The notes under the pieces were generated by a model. The model saw nothing but the letters and a program-made list of their open reading frames with translations. It made no database searches and was not told the origin of the DNA. Made by a program: the position numbers and the translations under genes. From Epiperipatus broadwayi (taxonomy: Eukaryota; Onychophora; Udeonychophora; Euonychophora; Peripatidae): a DNA stretch of 64,000 nucleotides. The DNA lies in the NCBI GenBank assembly GCA_028023455.1, contig JAQFVV010006471.1, positions 1,162,123 through 1,226,122 of the forward strand. The letters are read 5' to 3'. This document shows positions 53,091 to 64,000 of the stretch, in pieces (position 1 is the first letter of the stretch; each line of letters opens with the position of its first letter).

Positions 53091-53693
53091 TGTTTTAACT
53101 TTTTATCATATATATATAATAACATGAATATTTCATGGATAAAAGTCATTAAATGATTTTTGGATTTTCATGCATATAGAAATAGAATGAGAAAGACCAG
53201 TAGATGGACAGACTTAAAAAAAGATTCTGATCATAATATTAATATGAAAGGTGTCTCATATAGTTTACTGACATTTCATAACATTGCAGTTTTTTTCTTT
53301 GGGGCAACAATAACTAAATTATATTCAGACTAGTTAAAAAGAAAAATTCTAGAAATAATTTCATGGAGTTAATAAAGCACTTTGAATTTCAAATTAATGA
53401 AAAAAATAAAATAAAACATCTTTCCTATCAACATATTATAATTTTGTCTTGTTATTTTTACTTTTCCAATGGTTTCTGGCATATTATTATAATATTATAT
53501 CCAGACTTCTCCTTAGAAACCAATCACTACTCCTAAAAAGAAGTAAGTAACAGATATTATTGAAACAATGGTAATGAGCAATCCTAAACACTAAAAAAAA
53601 ACATTTGATATACACACATATACATATGCATTGAAGATGAGTTTACCAAATACATGTATTATCACTAGCATTAATGGAAATAAAATCACTCAC

Positions 53694-53806
53694 TTTGCTT
53701 CTTTTGCAGCTTTGACATTATTGAGAAACATTTGTGCCACCTCCTTGTCAAATAGTCGAATACGATCCCATTCTGGATTCAAAGTTTTGTTACCATCATG
53801 AGTAAG
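53694..53806 (-). CDS. TOP3B: TOP3B internal exon B
   Basis: This 113-bp exon encodes about 37 residues, including NPEWDRIRLFDKEVAQMFLN, which corresponds to the vertebrate TOP3B stretch with WDRVRVFD..IAQMFLN. The acceptor is tgttag|ctt and the donor is caaa|gtgagt, the only GTGAGT donor among the eight. It enters in phase 0 and leaves two bases (aa) that join the first base of exon C to make a Lys codon. The first ten or so residues (LTHDGNKTLN) are less conserved, as expected for a surface loop. Few other proteins give this sequence, so the assignment depends on neighbours A and C, which fit in phase on both sides. Confidence 0.93.
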
Positions 53807-54639
53807 CTAACATATCAAGAAAGAAATATATAAAAGTAAAACAGTTACCATGACTTAATAAATATAAATATAATAAATAGCAAATATGCAATTAAGTGCC
53901 AAATACATTAAAATGAAACAGACAATTTTAAATTGCATAAAACAAAATGTTTGCACATGTTAATTTTAAAAATATAAACAGTTATTTAATCTAATTATAG
54001 ACATTAACCTATTTATTTTACACTAATGGATTTCTAGTGTGAATGTAAATAAAATAATCGGCAATGGCAAGTCATAATACCATCCAGAGCTTCTCTATAA
54101 TAAATGAATAATAAAAAAACATTACATGAAAAACACTCCTACAAGTCACTTGTATTTGGAAAAGAGAAGGTTGCAAATCAAAATTACAAGTGCTTTAGAT
54201 GATAGACAACATACACAATTCAAGATATCTTTGATTATGAGTCAGAAAAATAAAGCTAATGTTTACAAAAAAAAAAATAATAGCTAATTTATGTTATTGT
54301 TAAAAAAATAAATTACAAGGTGAAATTCAGTTAGTATTAAAAAATAAAAAGAAAAAAAATTAACAATACTATTAATTCAGTTCTTGTTAATATCAAATTG
54401 ATTGTCTAGTCAGTTGCTTTTATGGAAGTGAAAGACATTTTAATGTTTAAAGTGAAAAAAAAATACAATTAACACATAATAATTTTTACTGAGTTGGAAG
54501 ATTTTTATAATGGTTGGAAAAACATAATTTTTTTACTACAGAATTGTTTATAAAATAATCTTGTTTATGTTTATCTTAATAATAATAATAAAAAACATAC
54601 AGGGACAAAGATTAGCAAATGCACAATTAAAGATGATTT

Positions 54640-55100
54640 ACCTTCGATAAATGATTCTTTCAAATTCTGATGTGATGTATTGTAGCTTCTCCTTAAACGA
54701 AGTCAAGAATCTCTCAGCAATTATGCCCAGAGAAACCTGTTAGCCACTTTATTTTCCATTCCCCAGTCTAAGTTTTCCCATATTCTGCTCCATTCCATTT
54801 CCACAACATAATCTTTGTCAATTCTATGGCCTTTATATCTAAATTCCCCTTATCTTTTCCCAAACCCAGCATAAAAACCAATAATCCACTTTCTGTATAA
54901 TTATTTTTTTCATATTTATTCTTCCATAATGTCATTATATGTACCTTTCTGTTTTCAAGCATTTACATTCAATTAACAGATGCCTAATAATTTCTATTCC
55001 TTCCTTACATAATTTACAGACTAAATCACTCATATATCTGAAAGTTTCTGAATCATTTCCATTTAAAAATCTGAAAAAAAGTTTCTTGATTATTTTTTGC
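54640..55100 (-). mobile_element. LINE relic, C-terminal zinc knuckle
   Basis: The minus strand reads GNDSETFRYMSDLVCKLCKE then GIEIIRHLLIECKCLKTERYI, with CxxC..HxxxxC as in non-LTR retrotransposon ORF2. A frameshift leads into IMTLWKNKYEKNN and further diverged codons toward 54768. There are several stops. It is opposite in orientation to the relic at 51190 and unlike it in sequence, so probably from another family. Confidence 0.65.
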
Positions 55101-57572
55101 AATGAAATAATTTTTTTTTATGGATGAAGTTACATATGTACTGAAGGCAATAAAGTCAACAAAAAATGCTTAATCAGAGCGATTAATTTACAATCAACAA
55201 ACATTTGATCAGACATCGTAAAGTTAATGCCAGAATGTTCAAAAAAAAAGTCTTACTGCACTTTGTGGCTCCTCAAATGTGAATGACTCTATGTTTGATT
55301 GTATTTAAAAATCATTTTAATTAACAACAACAACAAAAAAAAAAACTAAAATATCAGAAAGACTGGTATTTGTTGGAATACAAATGAATAGATATGATCT
55401 GATTCTTAAAAAATAAAATGTTTTTATTTTGATTCTAAAAAAGCACGCACACACTTCATCACTGAGATCTCGCAAAAATAATAGAGGACTAAACAGAAAT
55501 CTCTCCCCTGCTCTTACCATTGAATAACTTGAAAGATTAATATATAAGTTTCTAAATATCAAGCAAATAAAATTTTATTTGATAATTTTAAAGTCAATGA
55601 CATTTATTACAGATCTGGCAAACAGAAAGAGAAATTCCTCACAATATCTGAAAAATAAAACTTGATCTAGTCAAGTAATTTTAAATGTTTTCAAACAAAC
55701 AAATAATATCTTAAAAAAAAAAAAAGGCATAAAGTCTTGATGGGAATGTCTTATCTATAGCTCTCTATATAAAAATGTAAGTCATTATTTTGTTCAGATT
55801 TCTTATATACTGAATGTATGAAAGGTGCTACATATGCAAAAAAAAATTGTGTAGAATAAAAAGATATCTACTGACTTAAGCCAAAAAAAAAAAAAAAGAG
55901 AAAAGCAGTAAAAATAGTTTTTAAAAAATCCGATAGATGGAGATAGTAAAAAGATTACTTTTTTTTTTTTTTTTTTGCTATTTTATGCAAAGATAGAAAA
56001 TTTGGTTATTAAAGAAAAAAGTGAAATATAAATTTTGTGGACATGGTTTATACGAATATGAAAAATATTGAATAATTTATTTTTTGAGTAAATCATAAAA
56101 AAGTATATAGAAAGTATAAGAAATATAAAGATGAAAAGAAAGCAAAAAGAAAGATTTGTTAGCATGGTTTATATCTTGATGAAAAGAACAGAGAATATAA
56201 GATATAAAAACATTCGAAATAGTTTTTCTTAAAATGAGAGGGAAGAAAAAATATGCGTTAATGGTGCAAGAGTGATTTGATGATTGTAGGTATGGAGAAA
56301 ATCAAAGGAAGCAAAAAAATAGATGGATTTACTGTGGTATAAAAGAGAATATTTAACTTATATAACAGCCTATTTGGACATATAGTATACACGAAGAAAG
56401 TTATGACTTAACCTAAAACAAAGCAAATATATCACATTTATTTCATGCATCTGGTTTTCTTTTTCTTTATTTGTATATTTATTTTGTTACAATCAGAATA
56501 AACTATTTCAATGTTTAATTATGAACACTAAAAGAATGGATGCATCAAGGATTTTTCTATTATCAAAGTTAAATTACTCATTATACCTTCTTTTTTAATT
56601 CACACATCATTTATGAATCCCAAAACTGATAAAAACTGAAATAAAATGATTTTTAGACTAACATTTGCTTCACTTTCCTCAATTAACATTTTATGTGTTT
56701 TTTTATTTTCTTCTTCATGGCCTTTTTTTCTAATTATGAAATTTCTTTTTATTAATTGCATTAATCTTATTACTAGAAAATGATGCCAATTTCAAATATT
56801 GAGGTATATATTCTAGTTGATAATTCTATTATAAAAAATTCAATTTAATGCAGAGATGGGATGAATTATATATATGACTTTGAAAGATGTGATTCTTTAT
56901 AATTAATGTAATGTCTTGTGGCAAAGTTGTATATACACATGCCATTTCTATAATCCAGAGTTTGAGCCCAGGCAATGACTTTAGTATTTTTTCAAAGTCA
57001 TAAGTAGGCTTATGATTCTTTCTTTCCACCTAGTTGGTCCATAGGCAATCCATTTAGTTATCTGGAAATGACTAGTAAATGAATATGCTGAATGTAAAAA
57101 TTAAGAATTAGATTGTAATAAGCTATTATCTTCATTTGAGCTCATAACTATCTATCTATCTTTATCTTTTTTGTTATTTTAAAGTCAGGGAATACAATCA
57201 ATATAAAATATCGAAACACTATAAGTCTGGCTTTAATATAATTTGCATTCTTCAGATATCTAGTGGTAAGATCAAAATACTAATGAATTATGATGTAAAC
57301 TTAATTATTCTTGCATCCAAATAGCAAAAAAAATATCTATCAAGTATGATATATTTCAAGTTTCAAACCATTTAAATTTATTTTGATAGTAATAATTTAT
57401 TTTTTCTCTACAACAGTATATTCTCTAAAAATAAAATTGATATTTAAGCAATTATTGCTTTAGAAAAAATTATAGATAAAAAAAATCATTCAGTTGTGCT
57501 GAATATATAAAATTGTTCAATATCATTTCAATATCACATGATCACATTTCCTATACTAGCACATTAATTGTT

Positions 57573-57677
57573 GATAAACAGAGCAAAACTCTCCATACAG
57601 TATTGCCACCATACAGTATTGATTACTCTGTTTAGCACAGGTGGCAATACTGTATGGAGAGTTTTGCTCTGTTTATC
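57573..57677. repeat. Perfect 38-bp hairpin made from family A ends
   Basis: The arms 57573-57610 and 57640-57677 are exact reverse complements (outer gataaacagagcaaaactct, inner ccatacagtattgccacc) around a 29-bp loop. The sequence is the tail end of the family A SINE-like repeat. No mismatch is present in 38 bp. Confidence 0.95.
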
Positions 57678-58198
57678 ATTTCAATACAGAACAATACTTA
57701 TTTTTGTAAATGGTTGATAATTAATCATGTGTATAGTTTATATAGAACTATTGTTGAAGCTTTGAAGTCAATTACTGAAAGTTTTTATTATCAAAATTAA
57801 TGTCATTTTCTTATTTATTTTTCCCCAATTTGTGATTTTAACTTATTAATACAAATTAAAAATAAGGATAAAAGGCTTAAAAAATTAAACCTAAAATGCT
57901 TCAAGAAAGATTTTAAAAGAAATGTTGAAACATTATTAGTTTTTTTCAAATGGTTTTCAAGTTTCTACATATTTATTTTTCTTTAAAATTTTTTATTCCT
58001 GGTTAACCCACAATAATGTAAATTAGACAATTAAGCAATGTTATTTTCAGTGAAAAGTTATGATATATCTTTTATATTTTTGTCGGATGATCATTTACAG
58101 TTTGCAATTGATGCAAATATTTATCAAATAAAAAAATTATGGCAAAACCAAACACAATTAAAATTATTCAAGCATACTTTTCATAAATACGCATTAAA

Positions 58199-58440
58199 AC
58201 AGGCAAAACTCTCCATACCGTAGTGCCATTCAGTGCAAACCAGAGTAATCAATGGATGCCAGAAGGCTTGTGCACAAAATCTCTATCTAGTGCCTACTCA
58301 TAAGCCTTCTGGCATCCATTGATTACTCTGGCTTGCACTGAGTGACACTACTGTATGGAGAGTTTTGTCTATTTTAATAACAATTATGAGCAAGCATAAG
58401 AAATGGTGATCATGTAATGTTTGGTGGTTTAATATGCATT
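58199..58440. mobile_element. Family A inverted pair
   Basis: The left arm 58199-58269 (aggcaaaactctccatacc .. ccagaaggctt) pairs with 58302-58372 (aagccttctggcatccattg .. ggagagttttgtct) with few mismatches. The right copy continues to the family terminus atgtttggtggttta near 58440. Confidence 0.88.
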
Positions 58441-59118
58441 AATCATTCCATTCAACATGTTTAGAATAAAATCTAATTTTTAATTTGCACCATATAAATC
58501 AATGTATCTAGAAAGCTCTTATTCACAATTTTAACTGAAATGTATTTCATTCTGAATGTTTCTTTCAGATATCTCTATTGTCTACCATATATTATAAATG
58601 GAGCTTTGATCTTCTATCTATTATTTAATTTTTATACATTTCAAAACGTATTTTAAAGATACCACAGCTATATTATTTCAACTATACTCCCTCTTTAAAT
58701 AAAGAAAAGCTTGAATTTTGCAGTTCATTCAAAAAAAATTTAACTGTAGACCATTTAAAACATTTTATAGAGATTTCACCTAATGTTATGCATTGTTTCT
58801 CTTTATTTCAAGATATGTATGTTTAAATATTATAGATATTCTTATTTGAAATATTAGATCCTTTGCTTGACTTTCTGTTGTTAACATCCACAAAAATCGG
58901 TTGAAACTGGTTTAGAACAAAATAACCTCTACAATTGTAAGTGAAATAATCTATTAATAATTATACATTGATTAAAGATTAACTTTTATTCTATAGATAT
59001 TGATTGGTTGATTAAATATTCAATCATTAGATATTTTTATTTCCAAATAATATTATGTATATAAAAGATAGACTTAATTATAAACATTATCAACTAAAAA
59101 TAGATTTAAAATTCTTAC

Positions 59119-59253
59119 TTGAACTTGTACTACCCAATATGGTTCAGGTTTGAACGATTGGATTTTATCATGACGTTCAACACAAAATCCTAATGTAGGA
59201 GTTTGACAAGGGCCATAAGAAATTAAATTACTATCCAAATTGCCATATTTTCC
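59119..59253 (-). CDS. TOP3B: TOP3B internal exon A (core after Toprim)
   Basis: This 135-bp exon encodes 45 residues starting [10 protein letters not shown] and containing [19 protein letters not shown]. That is the conserved type IA topoisomerase segment following the Toprim domain, equivalent to the QTPTL motif of bacterial TopA and Top3. The acceptor reads aatag|gga and the donor caa|gtaaga on the minus strand, and both ends are phase 0. TOP3B makes a transient single-strand break in DNA or RNA, passes a strand and reseals it; in animals it works with TDRD3 on R-loops and mRNA. Exons for the N-terminal Toprim metal-binding residues are not in the window. The next exon lies 5.3 kb away. 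The choice of TOP3B over TOP3A rests on the close match across all eight exons. Confidence 0.95.
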
Positions 59254-62200
59254 CTATTAAAACATTCAAATATACATATGTATATGCAGAATAAACAATT
59301 CTTATTATCATGAATAAGTTTTAGTGACAAACTTTAAAAACATGTTATTTTTACTTTAAAAATCAATTTACATAAAAAATATTAAGAAAAATAGTCTTGA
59401 CAAGTTTTGAATAAAATATAGTAAAAACACAAAAGAACTATTTAAAAAATAATGATTAAAGATTTAGTAACATATTAATACCAATTATTTATAATTAAAT
59501 TTACAGATACTGTTATGAAATATATATATATAAGTAAAACATATAATTTATGTGCACACAAAAAAATAAAACACATGCACATATATATATATATACATTC
59601 ACACACAACACACATATATGCGATTTATTTATTTATTTTTTGTTTTTTCAAGAACAGTTTTAATTATTCCTTTGTTTATGTTTTATATATTTTTTCTTCT
59701 ATCTCTTTTCACTGTTTTCAAAACAACTCTCAAAACTCTTGGTATATAACCAAACTAATATTATTTCTTAAGTACTTCATTCTAGAACTTTTCTATTCTC
59801 TTTTCAAATTTCAATATTCGAAATTTATCTTTACAATTTCAAATACTTTTTAAAATTTTCCCTCTCTTTTTTTGTTCATAAAATAGCGAAGTCCTAACTA
59901 AATTCTAAAATTAGTTTTCAATTTCTATAACCAATATTAGCCAACTTTTACATATTTACAAACAATAGTATAAAAATGTTGTACTTTACTCTTCATTTTT
60001 ATTTTAATCTGCTTGTAACTCTTGATAACTTTATGTTTTTACCCAAATCTCTTCAACTATTGATTTTTTTTTTTAAAAAAGCTACTATATTAATTATAAT
60101 TCTTTTTATTATTTATGCACTTTTTATTTCAAGTAGGATTTCCCTTAGATAATCTTACAGTCTTCTTTTAATTTATAATACAACTTTTTTTTTTCATTTC
60201 TCATTAATTCAAAAAATGTAATGAAGAAAACATTTTATTAAAAAAAATAAATTACTCTTCAGATAAAAAACAATCATCCAATTAAAAAAAAACATTCCTC
60301 CATAATTATTTAATTATTTTTGTTGCATGTGAAATTAAATTTATTTTATAATATTGACATTTCAAAATCATATATATATTGTATCCTTTTTATTGGTACA
60401 CTCCATCATAAAACAAATTGGGAATAAATTTTAAAATGCATAATTTTAGATTTTATAAAGTCAAGAATATTTACTTATTCAATTATGAAAAATAAGACAT
60501 TTTAGTTATCATAGGGTTTCAATTTGGGCTTAGTCAATTTAAAATAGAATAAATGTTACAAATCCTGGATAAAATATTTATTTTCAAAGGTATATAAAAG
60601 ATAAAATAATAAACTAATAATATTTGATAATAATTAATCATTTGATAATATTTAAAATTGTAGGGAAGTTCAAATCTAATCTTATAAATGAAAATATGCA
60701 TTATATAGATAGATATTGATGTCTATGCATCTAACATTATAAACCAATGATTCTTTCTTGTGAAATTTTAATTTATATTCCAAAATAAATAATTAATATT
60801 TATGTTATGGATTTTTTGGATCTAGTCTGTGTAAAACTAAAATCAAAATGATCTAAATCAATTTAAAGCAAATTGTATTTTTATAAAGTTCCTAAAAGGT
60901 TTTTTTTTTATTTATTGAGAAATATTTTAAAACAGATATTATTTGTTTTTAAAAATAGATAAACTACAAGCAACTCATTAAATATTCAAAATCAAAGAAG
61001 TGTGAGAATTAACCAATGGGAAAACGCAATTTGGAATAAATTAACAATATACACATGATGTTTTTAAAAAAAAAAATCGAGAGAAAATTGATATAGAAAA
61101 AAAAAGATTACAGATCAGAAAAAAAAGTAATTTGGTTTGTCTCTAAAGGTTGCTTAAATTATTTTAAATCTTATTATTTTAAAAAAAAGAATAATTGATT
61201 ATGATCTACTTAAAAATTTAAAGCTATATATTATAAAGTTTTTGTTAAAATGCAGGAGTAAAAGAAAGAAGACTCTATGGGTGATCTCAACAATTTAATA
61301 ATTTTATGAAAATATCTTGGAATCATTATACTAAAGAAATATTAGAAGAATAAAAGAAAAAAGTTGTACATTTGCGCCAAAGTGTTGTCAAGTAATACAT
61401 GACCCTAAGGAAACCTTCATATTAGTTTAATACATAATTTAATTAATAGGCAAGATGAAATATTTATGCATCATGGCTATCATAATAGTTGGACAAGGTT
61501 AAGTCGGAATCAATGGATGAATAAAAGGAAAATTATTCATAATAGAATTAAGTACATATTTTTAAAGATAATTAAAACTAAAGTAGTAATGAATAATAAT
61601 GGAAAGATTTGCATATGGAAAAGTGGATCTATTATTATGAGAGAACCTATAAGAGTTTATAGGAATAAAAATTTCAATGATATAAAAAATATAAATAGAT
61701 CATTATTAGTTTTAGTATAACATTCATGTATAATAATATTTTATGATGAATTATATATATGGTAAACAAAGGATTAAAAGTTAGAAGGATGTATGGAAGT
61801 AATACAAAACCAATGCAAAAGGAAAATTTTAAATGAAAATAATATTTATACTTGTAATAAATCATAATGGTCTGCTTGAAAAATGAAAGAATTATTTATC
61901 AAAACTGTAAATGGAAAAAAAAAAAATAACATAAGTAAAGAAATTAAATAATTGCTGAAGACAATTAATAAAGAATAAATATGTGTAGGAGCATAAAGAG
62001 TTGAATAAATTAATGGAATAAACATTAACTTATTGGAGAATATAAAATGTATATTGAAGATAATGTCTGTCTATATTTGAAGAGATGTAAAATGCTCTAT
62101 CTTAAATGATAACATTGACAAAGAGTAGGTAAGAAATAATGAGAAGACTGAAGCATGGTAGTGGACTGGTGAATATGGATATCATAATAAATGCGAAAAG

Positions 62201-64000
62201 TATCTGAATAAAATATGTTATACAAGTTCAAGATAATCTTTGATTATCATGAAAAAAAAAACCCTCAGAAATTGTCAATAATCTGTTTACATTGAAATTG
62301 TATAAGTTTATAATTTTCTTATGAGAATAAAAGGAGCAGAAGTAAGAGTAATGCTGATGCATAACTAGTCTGAAGCATTTGGAATGATTAGAATACCATC
62401 AAAAGTTTTTTTTTTTTAAAGATGAATATGTATTTTAAAAGAAAAAAAGTTGTAACATAATATTTGTATATATATTAATTTTATACTTTAAAACAATCAT
62501 TATCAATATGGGGGATAAGTTAATAGATAAAAAAATTAATAATTAATTTGATCTGTTTATCTATGCAATTAATTGTTTAAAGTTTTTATTTTATTATATA
62601 TTGTTAGATAATTAAAATAAATGGATATGGACAATGAGCTAGTGGAATACAGACATAAAAGTAGTTACATATATGTATTATAAAAAGAGGGATATGTTCT
62701 GTGTTATAATATAATATTGACGATGATAAAGGGTGATATTTAAATTTTGATCTTATGTTTAATTATTAATAATTTAATATAATTGTAATAGAGACATAAC
62801 TAATTCTAGTTTGAAATGCATTATAGGCGATTATTTATAAGAAATGTGTTAAACAGATATACTTTCAAAATATGCAGTTAATATTTGAGTTGTTTAGATA
62901 AAATGAAGATAAAGATTTCTTATTTAGGATGCACCAAAGAATGGTCTATCAACCTTTAGTATAGTATTATAAATTGTAAATGGAAATTAGTTCTGGAGGA
63001 AATTTGTCATATTTGATAGTGTGCAGTATTATTTTTTAATATAGTTTGATAATAAGACTATAGGAAAATTCAGTGCGATATCAGAAATAAATTAATGATT
63101 TCATAATTATCGCATTAATATTTTCTGAGTAAAAGATAAAAGAAAGATCAAATGTTAAATATCATAAAATATAAAATAGATAAATAAGTGAAATTTCATA
63201 GTATTACAATAAAATCATTGTATTTAAGAAAGAAAACAATAACCCATATTTTGAAGCATAATCTATAAGGGGTAAGAAGTGTAAATCAAATCCATAAAAA
63301 GGGGACTGATTATCTAATAAATACATATGATTTTGTTATATAAGAAATAAAGTTAAATATAACAACAACACCATATGTATGAGAAGAGAGTTTTTAATTT
63401 TAAATATCTAAATTTAATTAAGGGGAATAAAAATGTTACATTGTCATATAATTTTATTAATGTTGTTATTTATTAAATTACTTAGTAGTTTAAAATAATT
63501 ATTAAAAGATCTTGTAAATTAAAGTGATTGTTTGAAAGTTAAATTAAGTATTGAGAGTCACATTTCTTTTGTGAGAGTCATCATCACTAGACCATCTTCA
63601 AAGAGTCTTAAGTGTAATGTACACATGAACCAAATGTACATGTTGAGATTTGAATAAGAAATTAATCCAGTACAAGATAATGTATAACAATCATTTAAGA
63701 AAATATTTCTTAAAAGAGATCTTAAATTATTGTAAAATGCCTTGATCACATAAGTCATTGATAAAATATATCGCAAATTCATTAAAATATGTTTATTTAT
63801 AGGAAATCATAAAGTTATTATTTAAAGTTATAAATTATAATTACAATTTAGATAACACTATTTATTTATTATTAAGCATTAGGGAACATAATTATAAAAA
63901 TAGTAGTATAATTTTAATTATAGATTAAGGTTATAAGTCTTTTCTTAATTAATACACTACCTATAGAGTTAAGTAAAATCCCTCTTAATATCTTATGGGT
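59254..64000 (-). other. TOP3B intron above exon A (partial)
   Basis: At least 4.7 kb of AT-rich intron. A short (AT)n/(AC)n mixture lies at about 59578-59618. A lysine- and asparagine-rich 84-codon plus-strand ORF at 61466-61720 starts MHHGYHNSWTRLSRNQWMNK. It could be very old retroelement coding sequence, but no family motif is seen. The next upstream TOP3B exon was looked for and not found. Confidence 0.75.

Larger units (their letters stand above)
39190..53693 (-). other. TOP3B intron B-C, transposon nest
   Basis: The largest intron here, 14.5 kb. In order it holds a Penelope-like remnant with inverted ends (39680-40665), a 20-bp triple repeat (41444-41503), two Merlin-type elements (41923-43758 and 44055-45893), an LTR-like block (about 47340-48690), a Penelope endonuclease relic (49446-49675) and LINE relics (about 51190-52380 and 53000-53090). 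Nothing recognisable in 40670-41440, 45900-47330, 48700-49380 or 50560-51180. Confidence 0.85.
53807..59118 (-). other. TOP3B intron A-B
   Basis: A 5.3-kb intron with a minus-strand LINE relic (54640-55100) and two inverted SINE-like family A structures (57573-57677 and 58199-58440). A (TCTA)n tract is near 57148-57162 and poly-A/T runs near 55876 and 55959. Nothing recognisable in 53810-54630, 55110-57520 or 58450-59110. Confidence 0.85.

Noticed and set aside
56829-57060. Possible retroelement coding or SINE fragment on the minus strand
   Set aside because: The frame breaks repeatedly, no family motif is present, and the B-box-like ctgggctcaaactc lacks a convincing partner.
59515-59853. 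112-codon plus-strand ORF
   Set aside because: Begins in an (AT)n/(AC)n microsatellite and is Phe/Tyr/Ile-rich, as expected of random AT-rich DNA.
61466-61720. 84-codon plus-strand ORF possibly from a LINE
   Set aside because: Composition is Lys/Asn/Ile-rich without reverse transcriptase or zinc-knuckle motifs; kept only as a note in the intron entry.

Overview
The window is nuclear DNA from an animal with a very AT-rich, transposon-rich genome. By eye G+C is well under a third, there are many homopolymer and (AT)n runs, and there are no compact ORFs, operons or Shine-Dalgarno sites. Only one host gene is visible. It is the middle of TOP3B, DNA/RNA topoisomerase III-beta, read on the minus strand and split into eight internal exons between 59253 and 13455. 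All eight have GT..AG borders, the reading phases join correctly, and together they give about 422 residues that match vertebrate TOP3B closely, including the active-site tyrosine motif. The first exons (Toprim domain) lie above 64000 and the last ones (zinc fingers, RGG tail) lie below 1. The species cannot be fixed from this. Introns of 2.9-14.5 kb, the base composition and the mix of Merlin, hAT, Tigger/pogo, Penelope and LINE elements suit a mollusc or chelicerate-like invertebrate, but that is inference.

From high to low coordinate, which is the direction of transcription: 59254-64000 is part of an upstream intron with nothing firm. Exon A (59119-59253) and exon B (53694-53806) flank a 5.3-kb intron that holds inverted SINE-like copies and a LINE relic. 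The 14.5-kb intron between exon B and exon C (38989-39189) is the main transposon nest. It holds two LINE relics, a Penelope GIY-YIG endonuclease relic, an LTR-like block, a nearly complete but broken Merlin transposon, a second Merlin-ended element filled with a minisatellite, and a Penelope terminal-repeat remnant. Exons D (36051-36134), E (32968-33091), F (27409-27591), G (19096-19305) and H (13455-13672) follow, with introns carrying foldback elements, a deleted Tigger transposon with another repeat inside it, a pogo-like element, a hAT MITE, and a 430-bp tandem array headed by a near-perfect 290-bp hairpin. The last 13.4 kb is intron below exon H, with two large foldbacks and a few short tandem repeats.

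No rRNA, functional tRNA, CRISPR, prophage or bacterial feature is present. The less ordinary content is the mobile DNA: paired Merlin-type elements of nearly identical length sharing subterminal motifs, and an unusual density of long inverted repeats that would fold into double-stranded RNA in the TOP3B primary transcript.
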